Below are positions 1 through 7,845 of a stretch of 15,354 nucleotides of DNA, in pieces. The DNA comes from UBA11524 sp964547515 (GTDB taxonomy: Bacteria; Bacillota; Clostridia; Christensenellales; Aristaeellaceae). A program made the translations under genes and the position numbers. Each line of letters begins with the position of its first letter. The first letter of the stretch is position 1. The notes beneath the pieces are model-generated. The model saw nothing but the letters and a program-made list of their open reading frames with translations. It did not search any database and was not told the DNA's origin. The stretch spans positions 1 to 15,354 of the forward strand of contig CAZJOA010000064.1 in assembly GCA_964547515.1 (NCBI GenBank). Direction: 5' to 3'.

Positions 1-54
1 TTCCGCGTGCCGATCGCTCGTCTGGCTGCTGCTCAGGCTGCGATCAAGGGCTAA
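1..54 (+). CDS. C-terminal end of an unidentified protein (partial)
   Basis: Frame 1 is open from the window edge to a TAA at 52-54 and encodes 17 residues ending AAAQAAIKG. The alanine-rich, basic tail is too short to assign to a family. A Rho-independent terminator starts 17 nt after the stop, which supports this being a real gene end. It appears unlinked to the sugar locus downstream because the terminator separates them. Confidence 0.6.
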   Translation, partial: FRVPIARLAAAQAAIKG

Positions 55-70
55 TCGCATAACACCCCCC

Positions 71-105
71 GGCGGATGCTGCATAAGGCAGTGTCCGCCT
101 TTTTT
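71..105 (+). terminator. Rho-independent terminator after the upstream gene
   Basis: The arms 71-82 and 88-99 form a 12-bp stem, GGCGGA pairing with TCCGCC and then six pairs that include two G-U wobbles. The loop is 5 nt and six T residues follow at 100-105. This insulates the esterase gene that follows from upstream transcription. Confidence 0.85.
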
Positions 106-131
106 CGCGTCAGCGGCAGGGGATTGGTGTG

Positions 132-156
132 TATCTGGCGAAAATTGAACCAGATA
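132..156. promoter_or_regulatory. Inverted repeat upstream of est1 (candidate operator)
   Basis: TATCTGG at 132-138 is mirrored exactly by CCAGATA at 150-156, with an 11-nt AT-rich centre. It sits in the roughly 200-bp AT-rich gap before the first esterase gene, upstream of a candidate -10 element. An exact 7-bp palindrome of this form suits a dimeric repressor or activator, but it matches no operator I can name. Confidence 0.3.
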
Positions 157-219
157 ACAAAAAGTCGGAATCTGTTATGAAGAAAGGCGCATGTCGATAT
201 TACCCGAAAAGGCACAAGC

Positions 220-228
220 TGATAAAAT
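220..228 (+). promoter_or_regulatory. Candidate extended -10 promoter of est1
   Basis: TGATAAAAT contains the TGN extension followed by TAAAAT, five of six matches to TATAAT. The hexamer at the -35 distance (200-205, TTACCC) matches poorly, so the element would rely on the extended -10 or on an activator. It lies 75 bp before the start codon. Some promoter is required here because a terminator lies upstream, but the exact position is a guess. Confidence 0.35.
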
Positions 229-302
229 GGTATCAAGTTGAGTTCGGTGCACAGGACGAAACGAACACGCATATCTGAACCACAGGTAGGAGGAATCGCA
301 AA

Positions 303-1493
303 ATGAAGAAGATCGTATCATTGCTTCTTGCCATGCTGATGCTTGTGAATGTCTGCGCTGCGCTCGCGGAGGGCGGCACGGAGATCATCGCCGAAGCGGG
401 CGACCCCAATTTCGACGAGCTGACCATCGAGCAGTGGCAGCAGTATGAGTTCAACAAGGACTACGCCACCGTTTTCTCCGACATCACCTCTTTCGACCAT
501 GCCTATGTGCGTCAGCTGCTGGATTCCCACTGGAAGCTGTATCTGGCGCTGGGCATCCCCCCGCTCCGCACGGCCACCGATGAGGAAGCCCGCGAGATGC
601 TGATCGCACACCACAACCTGCGTGCCGCCGCGATGGCGATCACCGATGTGGAGGCGCAGCGCATCTACCTCTGGCCGGAGGGCAAGGTTCCCACCGTCAC
701 CGAGTACACCGAGAACAAGGATTTCGCCTATGCGGATGAACCCGGTTTCGCGCCCTACATGCTGGAGGTGCTGGTGGACGAGAGCGTTGCCCCCAAGGGC
801 GCGGTCGTCCTGGCTGCCGGCGGCGGACATATGTACCGCTCCAATGTCGAGGAGGCCTATGAGGTCGCCCTCGCGCTGAACGCCGAAGGCTATCAGTGCT
901 TCATCGTGAACTACCGCGTCGCGCCCTTCTCCGATGAGGAGAGTGCCATCGACATCGCCCGTGCGGTCAGGATCGTCCGCGCCAATGCCGAGAAGTACCG
1001 CATCGAGGCCGATCACATCGCGGCGGCAGGCTTCTCCTACGGCGGCATCGTGACCTCCCTGGCGGCGGACATCTTCGCCGGTGACGTGAATGCCACTGCG
1101 GTCACGCCGGACTATCAGCCCGACGAGATCGACGCCGTCCCCGCTGACCTCAACGCCTATCTGGCCGTTTACTCCGTCACCCCCGATGTCATCACCAACG
1201 AGAAGTTCCCGCCGACCTTCTTCTGCTACGGCGCGAACGACACCATGCTGTGGAGCTGGGGCTTCCGCACCTACATGCTGGTTCGTGAAAAGGGCATCTA
1301 CGCCGAGATCCACACCATGTCCGGCGTGCCCCATGGCTTCGGCGCGGGCACGGATGCCGAGGGCATCGTGTATGAGAACGCCTCTGCCTGGCCGATGCTG
1401 GCGGATGACTTCATGACCTATGTCTACGCCCAGAACGACCTGCCCGAGGAGCAGCGCACCCCCGTCTTCACCGGCGCGGTGTACGGCAAGTAA
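303..1493 (+). CDS. Secreted alpha/beta-hydrolase esterase (Est1)
   Basis: This 396-residue protein is a predicted extracellular carboxylester hydrolase of the HSL/acetyl-xylan-esterase type. Residues 1-22 form a Sec signal peptide (KK, leucine-rich core, AxA cleavage site before E23). There is no good lipobox, so it is probably released or wall-associated. The hydrolase domain spans roughly 150-380. It contains the oxyanion-hole glycines AAGGGH (171-176), the nucleophile elbow GFSYGG with Ser245, the acid Asp313 in GANDT and His344 in GVPHGFG, so the triad is complete. The first 140 residues after the signal are shared with the second esterase at 8903 and match no domain I recognise. AGGAGG at 288-293, 9 nt before ATG, fixes the start. 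Terminators on both sides make it a single-gene unit. The acyl group removed (acetyl, feruloyl or other) cannot be read from sequence; its place beside rhamnosidase and importer genes suggests deacylation of a plant glycoside. Confidence 0.85.
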   Translation: MKKIVSLLLAMLMLVNVCAALAEGGTEIIAEAGDPNFDELTIEQWQQYEFNKDYATVFSDITSFDHAYVRQLLDSHWKLYLALGIPPLRTATDEEAREMLIAHHNLRAAAMAITDVEAQRIYLWPEGKVPTVTEYTENKDFAYADEPGFAPYMLEVLVDESVAPKGAVVLAAGGGHMYRSNVEEAYEVALALNAEGYQCFIVNYRVAPFSDEESAIDIARAVRIVRANAEKYRIEADHIAAAGFSYGGIVTSLAADIFAGDVNATAVTPDYQPDEIDAVPADLNAYLAVYSVTPDVITNEKFPPTFFCYGANDTMLWSWGFRTYMLVREKGIYAEIHTMSGVPHGFGAGTDAEGIVYENASAWPMLADDFMTYVYAQNDLPEEQRTPVFTGAVYGK

Positions 1494-1500
1494 GCCACGG

Positions 1501-1516
1501 GCTGATAGGGATCAGC
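1501..1516 (+). other. Small hairpin after est1
   Basis: GCTGAT and ATCAGC form a perfect 6-bp stem with a 4-nt loop (AGGG), starting 8 nt after the est1 stop codon and 17 nt before the terminator. It may protect the 3' end of the mRNA. No T-run follows, so it is not a terminator itself. Confidence 0.4.
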
Positions 1517-1533
1517 CGAATGCGTGATCCCCG

Positions 1534-1570
1534 GGGGCTGTCGCGAGGCGACTGCGGCAGCCCCGTTTTT
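1534..1570 (+). terminator. Rho-independent terminator of est1
   Basis: GGGGCTG (1534-1540) pairs with CAGCCCC (1558-1564). An inner TCGC/GCGA helix extends the structure and GTTTTT follows at 1565-1570. It ends the est1 transcript. It also overlaps any longer reading of the downstream regulator gene, which supports the regulator starting at 1599 and not earlier. Confidence 0.8.
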
Positions 1571-1598
1571 CTCCAACGACCGGAAGGGAGGACATGCC

Positions 1599-2627
1599 AT
1601 GCAGACGAAGGAACTGCGCGCCAAGCTCATGGTGATGACGAAGGACGAGCTGGAATGCAAAGCAAAGCATGGGGTCTCTTCCGATCTGGGGAATATCCAG
1701 GCGGACTATGCGATGGAGGCGGAGAACTACGTCTTTGTGGAAAAGGGCCTGAACCGCGCGCCCATCGGGGTGGCGGGCTACGAGGATGCCGCCAAGGGGT
1801 ATGACTTCCTCAACGTGGTGGTGACGAAGCATACCCGCTATTCCAATGTGCCACCGCACCGGCATGAGTTCGTCGAGATCTGCTATCTGCTTTCGGGCAG
1901 CGTGGAGATCGTCATCCAGGGCAAGCGCATGTACCTTTGCGAGGGGGATGTGTGCATCATGGACAGCAATGTGGTGCACAGCATCGGCAAGACCACCGAG
2001 TCCGACCTGATGATGAACATCCTCATGCCCAAGCGCTATTTCAGCACCACCTTTCTCACCACGCTCATCAATGTGCAGGTGGTGACGGGCTTTCTGGCGG
2101 AGATCATCTCGCAGAAGACGGCCCATGACAAGTATTGGCTCGTCCATTGCTGGAACAATCAGGACATCCGCTATGCCTTTGAGCGGATCTTCTGCGAATT
2201 CCTTGAGCCGACGCTGGGCAGTGCCAGCGCCATCCGATACCATATCGGCCTGATGCTGATCGAGGCCGTCCGCCATTTTGACGAGGATAGCGACGTGTCA
2301 AAGGAAAAGTCCGGCCGATCCATCGTCCCGGAGGTGCTCCTGTACATCGAGGAGCACTGTGTCAGCTGTACCCTGGGCGATGTGGCGGAGCACTTTGGCT
2401 ACAGTGCCACCTACCTATCCAAGAAGCTGAAACAGGAAACGGGAAAGTCCTTTCAGGAGCTTGTCAGCGAACAGCGCCTCAACCGTGTGGCGCTGATGCT
2501 CATCAACACAGACACCTCGATATTCGAGATCGCAGAAAGCTGCGGGTATCAGAATATGGCGTTTTTCTATCAGAAATTCAGTCAGAAGTTTGGCATGACG
2601 CCAAAGGAATACAGGAATCAGGCGTGA
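1599..2627 (+). CDS. AraC-family transcriptional regulator
   Basis: This 342-residue protein is a likely sugar-responsive activator of the locus. Residues about 70-150 form a cupin-like sensor domain (PPHRHEFVEICYLLSG near 85-100, then a GDV turn and VVHSIG). Residues about 244-342 form the paired helix-turn-helix of the AraC/XylS family, with the usual DVAEHFGYSATYLSKKLK first helix pair and IAESCGYQN...FFYQKF...GMTPKEYR signature. The start at 1599 is chosen because GGGAGG at 1586-1591 lies 7 nt before it and because the frame extension upstream runs through the est1 terminator. No terminator separates it from the rhamnosidase gene 45 bp downstream, so the two are probably cotranscribed. 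AraC regulators next to GH78 genes commonly control rhamnose or rhamnoside use; the actual inducer is not known. Confidence 0.9.
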   Translation: MQTKELRAKLMVMTKDELECKAKHGVSSDLGNIQADYAMEAENYVFVEKGLNRAPIGVAGYEDAAKGYDFLNVVVTKHTRYSNVPPHRHEFVEICYLLSGSVEIVIQGKRMYLCEGDVCIMDSNVVHSIGKTTESDLMMNILMPKRYFSTTFLTTLINVQVVTGFLAEIISQKTAHDKYWLVHCWNNQDIRYAFERIFCEFLEPTLGSASAIRYHIGLMLIEAVRHFDEDSDVSKEKSGRSIVPEVLLYIEEHCVSCTLGDVAEHFGYSATYLSKKLKQETGKSFQELVSEQRLNRVALMLINTDTSIFEIAESCGYQNMAFFYQKFSQKFGMTPKEYRNQA

Positions 2628-2672
2628 CCAGACGGGGGACATAGAAATACGCAGATAGGCGGTATGGAACAT

Positions 2673-5429
2673 ATGAAGCTGGAAGTAACGGTCGAATACA
2701 TGACGCAGCCGTTAGGCATAGATGAAAGAAAACCGGCGATCAGCTGGAAATTTCTCGCGCCGGACAAGCAGAACCTGCATCAGACGGCGTATCGCATCGT
2801 CGTGAGCGATAAGTGCAGCGATGTGTGGGACAGCACACGGCGCCATTCGGATCAGTCCATCCACATCCGGTATGAAGGGGAACCCCTGAAGCCCTTCACG
2901 AAATACATGGTGGACGTGATCGCCTGGGACGAGGACGGGCAGGAATACCTGGGCGCATGCAGCTTTGAAACGGGCATGCTGGACGAGAGCGGCTTCCACG
3001 GGCAGTGGATCACCCATCCGGCGGAGGCATCGCTGCGTCCCATCCCGGCGTTCACCAGGGAATTCCAGCTTCGGGGCAGGCTGCTGGCCGCGCGCGTGTA
3101 TGCCACGGCCTGCGGGGTCTATGAGATCAGGCTGAATGGCGGACAGGTGGGCGACCAGTTCTTCGCGCCGGGGTGGACGGCCTATCAGCATCGGCTGCTC
3201 TACCAGACCTACGATGTGACCGCGCAGCTCAAAAGCCTCAACCGCCTGGAGGTGCTGGTCGCCAACGGCTGGTACAAGGGCATCATCGGCTTTCAGTACA
3301 AACCGAATTTTTATGGCGACAGAACCGCACTGCGGCTGGCGCTTCATTTGGTGTATGAGGACGGCGACGAATGGATCGGCACGGATGAGAGCTGGTTTGT
3401 GTCCACCTGCGAGATCGCGGAGAGCGAGATCTACAACGGGGAGAGCATCGACCTGACAGCGCCGACCCGGCCTCTGGGGCATGCGGTCGCATTCGACCCG
3501 GCAGGGCGGATCGGCGAGATTCGCGGCGAGGCGGTGCTGCCCGTCCGCGTGGTGGACAGGCTGTCCGTCCGGGAGAAGATCATCACCCCCAAGGGCGAGG
3601 TGGTGCTGGATTTCGGTCAGAACCTGACCGGCGTGGTGGAGGTGCGCCTGCCCCGGGGCGGAGGAGAGATCGTCCTGCGCCACGCGGAAACCCTGGACAA
3701 GGACGGCAATTTCTACACCGAGAACCTGCGCAAGGCGCGCGCCACGGACACCATCCGCTTCGGCGAGGAGCATGCCGAACGCCGCGTCATGCCGAGGTTC
3801 ACCTTCCATGGCTTCCGCTATCTGGCGGTGGAGGGAGTCGGGGCGGATGTGGATGTCAGCCGGTTCACGGCCTGCGTCCTGTCCACCGATATGCCGCGCA
3901 TCGGCGATTTCCATTGCAGCAACGCGAAGGTGAACCGTCTGCAATCGAACATTTTCTGGGGTGCGCGGGGGAATTTCCTGGACATCCCCACCGATTGCCC
4001 CCAAAGGGACGAGCGGCTGGGCTGGACGGGCGATGCGCAGGCCTTCAGCAGCACCGCCGCATTCAATATGGACACGGCGCTCTTCTTCCGCAAATGGCTG
4101 CGCGACCTGTATGCCGAGCAGGATGACGCATACGGCCCGCCCCATGTGGTGCCCAATGTACTGGGCAATATCGAGGCGGGTGCGGGCTGGTGCGACAGCG
4201 TGACCATCATCCCGTGGAACATGTACAAGGCGTATGGGGACAAGCGCTTTCTGGAGGAGGCGTACCCCTGCATGGTGCGCTACATCGAGTACATCCGCCG
4301 CCACAGCGGGGAGAATCTGCTGTGGCAGTCCGGCATGCAGTATGGCGACTGGCTGGCACTGGATCATGAGCCGGATCAGCCGCGCGGCATGACGGATCAG
4401 TACATGGCGGCGAATGCGTATTACCTGCGCTCGCTGGAGATCGTGTTCCACACGGCGCAGGTGCTGGGGCTGCAAAAGGCGTATGAAAAGTACTTCGCGC
4501 TGTATCAGGATGTCCGCCGTGCGTTCCAGAAGGAGTACATCACCGAAACGGGACGCATCGTCAGCGAAACGCAGACGGGCTGCATCCTGCCGCTCCAGTT
4601 CAACCTCGTCAACGAGAAGGACAGGAAGCGCATCGTCAGCACGCTGGTGAACAACATCGTCGATCACCGCATGCACCTGACCACGGGCTTCATGGGGACG
4701 CCGTATATCTGCCCGGTGCTGTCCGACAACGGGCGGCATGACATCGCCACGCAGCTCTTCCTGTCGGAGGAGATCCCGTCCTGGCTGTATGAGGTGAACA
4801 TGGGCGCGACGACCATCTGGGAGCGCTGGGATTCGGTGCTGCCGGATGGCAGCTTCCAGGCGCATGGGATGAATTCGCTCAACCACTATGCCAATGGCTC
4901 CATCGGGCACTGGATGTACACGCAGATCGCGGGGATACAGGTGCTTGAGCCGGGGTACAGGCGAATCCGGCTCGCGCCGAAGCCGACGGTGGGCATCTGG
5001 CAGGCGGAGGCCACTCTGGAGACCCCCTATGGCATGCTGCGCTGCGGCTATACCTGCCGGGACGGGCGCTTCGTGCTGGATGCGGTCATCCCGCCCAACA
5101 CCGCCGCAGAGATCATCCTGCCCGGCGAAGCGCAGGCGCATGCTGTCGGTTCGGGGTGCTACCATTATGAGGTGGAAACAGCGCTGGATCTGCGTCCGGT
5201 CAAGTACAGCCGGTACACGCCCGTCAAGGACATCGTGACCCAGCCCCTGGCGCAGGAGCTGCTGAACCGGGATGCCCCCGGGACGCTGGACAGCCCCGTG
5301 CTGAACGTGCTGTGGGAGATGCCGGTGTTCAAGCTGGTGGGCGTGATGCCCACGGGCAGCGAATGGGTGATCGACAAGGTGATCGGGGCGCTGAACGATG
5401 CGGAGGCGGCGACGGATGAAATGGTATGA
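2673..5429 (+). CDS. GH78 alpha-L-rhamnosidase, cytoplasmic
   Basis: The 918-residue enzyme should hydrolyse terminal alpha-L-rhamnosyl residues by inversion. The domain order fits GH78: an Ig-like start (1-110), the N-terminal beta-sandwich (about 120-290), the concanavalin-like domain (about 300-400), the (alpha/alpha)6 barrel (about 410-760) and the C-terminal beta domain (about 765-830). The acidic signature DCPQRDERLGWTGD occupies 441-454, where Glu447 is in the position of the general acid. TTIWERW places Glu717 at the catalytic base. No signal peptide is present, so substrates must be imported. A tail of about 85 residues (834-918) follows the usual end of the fold. ATG at 2673 is preferred because AGGCGG at 2657-2662 is 10 nt away; the in-frame ATG at 2664 would be only 1 nt from it. 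The MBL-fold gene overlaps the 3' end. The substrate may be any rhamnosylated glycoside; family membership is very secure. Confidence 0.95.
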   Translation: MKLEVTVEYMTQPLGIDERKPAISWKFLAPDKQNLHQTAYRIVVSDKCSDVWDSTRRHSDQSIHIRYEGEPLKPFTKYMVDVIAWDEDGQEYLGACSFETGMLDESGFHGQWITHPAEASLRPIPAFTREFQLRGRLLAARVYATACGVYEIRLNGGQVGDQFFAPGWTAYQHRLLYQTYDVTAQLKSLNRLEVLVANGWYKGIIGFQYKPNFYGDRTALRLALHLVYEDGDEWIGTDESWFVSTCEIAESEIYNGESIDLTAPTRPLGHAVAFDPAGRIGEIRGEAVLPVRVVDRLSVREKIITPKGEVVLDFGQNLTGVVEVRLPRGGGEIVLRHAETLDKDGNFYTENLRKARATDTIRFGEEHAERRVMPRFTFHGFRYLAVEGVGADVDVSRFTACVLSTDMPRIGDFHCSNAKVNRLQSNIFWGARGNFLDIPTDCPQRDERLGWTGDAQAFSSTAAFNMDTALFFRKWLRDLYAEQDDAYGPPHVVPNVLGNIEAGAGWCDSVTIIPWNMYKAYGDKRFLEEAYPCMVRYIEYIRRHSGENLLWQSGMQYGDWLALDHEPDQPRGMTDQYMAANAYYLRSLEIVFHTAQVLGLQKAYEKYFALYQDVRRAFQKEYITETGRIVSETQTGCILPLQFNLVNEKDRKRIVSTLVNNIVDHRMHLTTGFMGTPYICPVLSDNGRHDIATQLFLSEEIPSWLYEVNMGATTIWERWDSVLPDGSFQAHGMNSLNHYANGSIGHWMYTQIAGIQVLEPGYRRIRLAPKPTVGIWQAEATLETPYGMLRCGYTCRDGRFVLDAVIPPNTAAEIILPGEAQAHAVGSGCYHYEVETALDLRPVKYSRYTPVKDIVTQPLAQELLNRDAPGTLDSPVLNVLWEMPVFKLVGVMPTGSEWVIDKVIGALNDAEAATDEMV

Positions 5430-6231
5430 GACGGAAACGATCAGCCCGCGCGTGACGGGCATCACCGATGTGACGGGCGGACGCAGCTTCCTCATCAGCG
5501 GACATGACCGCGCCTTGCTGGTGGACACGGGCATCGGCGCGGGGAATTTGAAGGACGTGGCGGACATCCTGACGGCATTGCCCTATGACGTGGCGCTGAC
5601 CCATGCCCATGTGGATCATGCGGGCGGCACATGGGCGTTTGCCGAGGTGTATCTGAATCCGGCGGACGACGCGCTGTTCCGCTGCCACACCACAAGGGAG
5701 AATCAGCGGGGGTACATCGGCGCGATCGCCCCGCAGATCGATGCGGCGGACGCACTGGGCGAGGGGTATTGCCGCTTCCTGCCGATGCGGGACGGGCATG
5801 TCTTCCATCTGGGCGGACTGGACGTGGAGGCCATCGCCGTCCCGGGGCATACGCAGGGCATGATGTGCATGCTCATCCGTCAGGAACGGATGCTGCTGCT
5901 GGGGGATGCGTGCAATGGGCGGGTCTTCCTCTTTGACGAGGAGGCATCATCCGTGGAGGCGTACTGTCAGAGCCTGATGCACCTGTGCCAATGGGAGGAT
6001 GCCTTCGACACGGCGCTGTTTTCCCACGGGCCGGCGGTGCAGCCCAAGGCGATGCTGCACGGCTGCATCCGCGTCGCGCAGGACATCCTGAATGGCCGGG
6101 ACGACCGCATCCCGTTCACCTTCATGGGGAAGTCTGCCTGGCTGGCCAAGTCGGTTCAGACGGATGGCATCACCCGTAAAGATGGCGGAATTGGTAACAT
6201 TGTCTACAAAAACGTGCATAACTTGTCCTGA
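5416..6231 (+). CDS. MBL-fold metallo-hydrolase
   Basis: This 271-residue cytoplasmic protein has a metallo-beta-lactamase fold with every metal ligand visible: HAHVDH at 63-68, His145 in VPGHTQG, Asp164 in LLLGDACN and His204 in FSHGP. A dinuclear metal site is therefore expected. The start at 5416 is chosen because GGAGG at 5402-5406 lies 9 nt upstream; ATG 5398 in the same frame has no site and would add a run of arginines. The gene overlaps the last 14 nt of the rhamnosidase gene, so translation is probably coupled and the product is needed together with it. The reaction is unknown. Within this superfamily, hydrolysis of esters, lactones, thioesters or phosphodiesters is all possible, and sequence alone does not choose between them. 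Confidence 0.9.
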   Translation: MKWYETETISPRVTGITDVTGGRSFLISGHDRALLVDTGIGAGNLKDVADILTALPYDVALTHAHVDHAGGTWAFAEVYLNPADDALFRCHTTRENQRGYIGAIAPQIDAADALGEGYCRFLPMRDGHVFHLGGLDVEAIAVPGHTQGMMCMLIRQERMLLLGDACNGRVFLFDEEASSVEAYCQSLMHLCQWEDAFDTALFSHGPAVQPKAMLHGCIRVAQDILNGRDDRIPFTFMGKSAWLAKSVQTDGITRKDGGIGNIVYKNVHNLS

Positions 6232-6237
6232 TTTGTT

Positions 6238-6303
6238 AGTGCAGTTGCCGCAATTCGATATTTTTTCCGCGCGGATTCCTTGCTACAATGAAAATCAGTG
6301 CAG
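6238..6303 (+). promoter_or_regulatory. Promoter region of the importer operon
   Basis: TGCTACAAT at 6281-6289 is an extended -10 element (TGN plus TACAAT, five of six matches). At 17-bp spacing the -35 position reads TTTTTT, a poor match, which suits an activator-dependent promoter. The 7-nt word AGTGCAG occurs directly repeated at 6238-6244 and 6297-6303, flanking the promoter. The segment is visibly richer in A and T than the genes on either side. The AraC protein encoded upstream is the obvious candidate regulator, but no known consensus can be tested by eye. Confidence 0.45.
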
Positions 6304-6334
6304 GGCAAAAAGTGCGTTGATTGAGGGAACAAAA

Positions 6335-7828
6335 ATGAGCAGAGAAGTGCTTTTAGAGGCGAAGGCGATCTGCAAGGCATTCGGGCCGACGATCGCGCTG
6401 GATCATGTGAATTTCCGGCTGCATCGGGGGGAGATCCGCGGTCTGATCGGTGAGAACGGCTGCGGGAAGTCCACGCTGACATCGATCCTGTGCGGCGCGC
6501 AGAAGGCGGACAGCGGCGAGATGTGCTTCCACGGGAAGCCCCATGCCCCCGCCAATGTGGTGGCGGCGCAGCAGCAGGGCATCGCCATGATCCTCCAGGA
6601 GGCCGGGACGATCTCGGGGCTGACCGTCGCCCAGAATATCTTTGTCGGCTCGGAGAGGATGTTCGCGAAATGCGGCTTTGTGAACCGTCGGGCGATGTAT
6701 CAGGCGGCGGACACATTGCTGACACGTCTGGGGCTGACGGAATTCCGGGGCAGCGACAGCATCGACCGATACAGCTTTGAGCAGCGCAAGCTCCTGGAGA
6801 TCGTCCGGGCGCTGAAGGACGATCCGGAGGTGCTGGTGGTGGATGAGACCACCACGGCGCTGTCCCACAACGGGCGGCAGATGCTCTATCGCCTGGTGCG
6901 CGGCATGGCCGAGGCCGGCAAGGGGGTCATTTTCATCTCCCATGACCTGGACGAGGTGCTGGATGTGTGCACGGTGGTATCCGTGCTGCGGGATGGCCGG
7001 GAGGTGGGCGAATTGGCGAAGGCCGAAATGGAGCCGTCGCTGGTGCGCCAGATGATGGTCGGCCGCGAGATCAGCGACAAGTACTATCGGGAGGACTACG
7101 ATCCCTCCTGTTCGGAGGCGGTGGCGCTGTCCATCCGCCATGCATCATGCGGACGCATCCGCGACTTCTCGCTGGATGTGCATCAGGGCGAGATCGTGGG
7201 CATCGGCGGCCTGTCGGGTGACGGCATGCACGATGTCGGGCGGATGGCCTTTGGCCTGGAGCCGCTGTCCGGCGGCGAGGTGGTGCATCGGGGCAAGACG
7301 GTGCTGTCGCCGCGTCAGGCCATCAGCCAGGGCATCGGCTACATTTCGAAGGACCGCGATAAGGCCGCGCTGGTGCTTTCGGGCAGCATCGAGGACAATC
7401 TGGTCATGCCGTCCCTGCGCGTCATCGCCCGGCATGGCTTCATATCGCCCCGGGCGGAGAAGACGCTCTCTTCCAGGACGATCAGCGGCCTGACCATCAA
7501 GTGCCGTGATCGCCGTCAGCTGGTCAGGGAACTGTCCGGCGGCAATAAGCAGAAGGTGTCCTTCGGCAAGTGGATCGCCAAGGGCTCGGAGGTCATCATC
7601 ATGGATTGTCCGACCCGTGGCGTGGATATTGGCGTGAAGCAGGCGATGTACGAGCTGATAACGCAGATGAAGCGCGAGGGCAAGGCGATCCTGTTCATCA
7701 GCGAGGAGCTGAGCGAGCTGATCGGCATGTGCGACCGGATCGAGATCATGAAGGACTTCCGCATCAGCAAGGAATTCCTGCGTTCGCCTGACCTGAAGGA
7801 CAGCGACATGATTGAATACATGATATGA
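6335..7828 (+). CDS. Sugar ABC importer ATPase, two NBDs (RbsA/RhaT-like)
   Basis: The 497-residue protein has the fused double nucleotide-binding-domain form of CUT2 importers, at the normal family length. NBD1 has Walker A GENGCGKST (39-47), Q-loop Gln88, Walker B VLVVDE (166-171) and H-loop His203, but its signature is degenerate (SFEQRK, 147-152). NBD2 has a degraded Walker A (GGLSGDG, 291-297, no Lys), a good signature LSGGNKQK (400-407), and Walker B IIMDCP with Cys425 where Glu is normal. Its H-loop position is acidic (SEEL). One composite site, NBD1 Walker motifs with the NBD2 signature, is therefore complete, and the other is degenerate throughout. GAGGGA at 6323-6328, 6 nt before ATG, supports the start. 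It is the first gene of the importer operon and abuts permease 1. The transported sugar is not determined by this subunit. Confidence 0.93.
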   Translation: MSREVLLEAKAICKAFGPTIALDHVNFRLHRGEIRGLIGENGCGKSTLTSILCGAQKADSGEMCFHGKPHAPANVVAAQQQGIAMILQEAGTISGLTVAQNIFVGSERMFAKCGFVNRRAMYQAADTLLTRLGLTEFRGSDSIDRYSFEQRKLLEIVRALKDDPEVLVVDETTTALSHNGRQMLYRLVRGMAEAGKGVIFISHDLDEVLDVCTVVSVLRDGREVGELAKAEMEPSLVRQMMVGREISDKYYREDYDPSCSEAVALSIRHASCGRIRDFSLDVHQGEIVGIGGLSGDGMHDVGRMAFGLEPLSGGEVVHRGKTVLSPRQAISQGIGYISKDRDKAALVLSGSIEDNLVMPSLRVIARHGFISPRAEKTLSSRTISGLTIKCRDRRQLVRELSGGNKQKVSFGKWIAKGSEVIIMDCPTRGVDIGVKQAMYELITQMKREGKAILFISEELSELIGMCDRIEIMKDFRISKEFLRSPDLKDSDMIEYMI

Positions 7829-7845
7829 GCGAGGGGGGCGAGAGA

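Noticed and set aside
318..1334. Minus-strand open frame opposite est1
   Set aside because: Antisense shadow of a gene with an intact signal peptide, triad and ribosome binding site.
2712..5567. Open frame of about 950 codons on the minus strand opposite the rhamnosidase gene
   Set aside because: It is the antisense of a strongly supported GH78 gene in GC-rich DNA. The translation is rich in Arg, His and Pro, shows no domain, and has no ribosome binding site that I can support.
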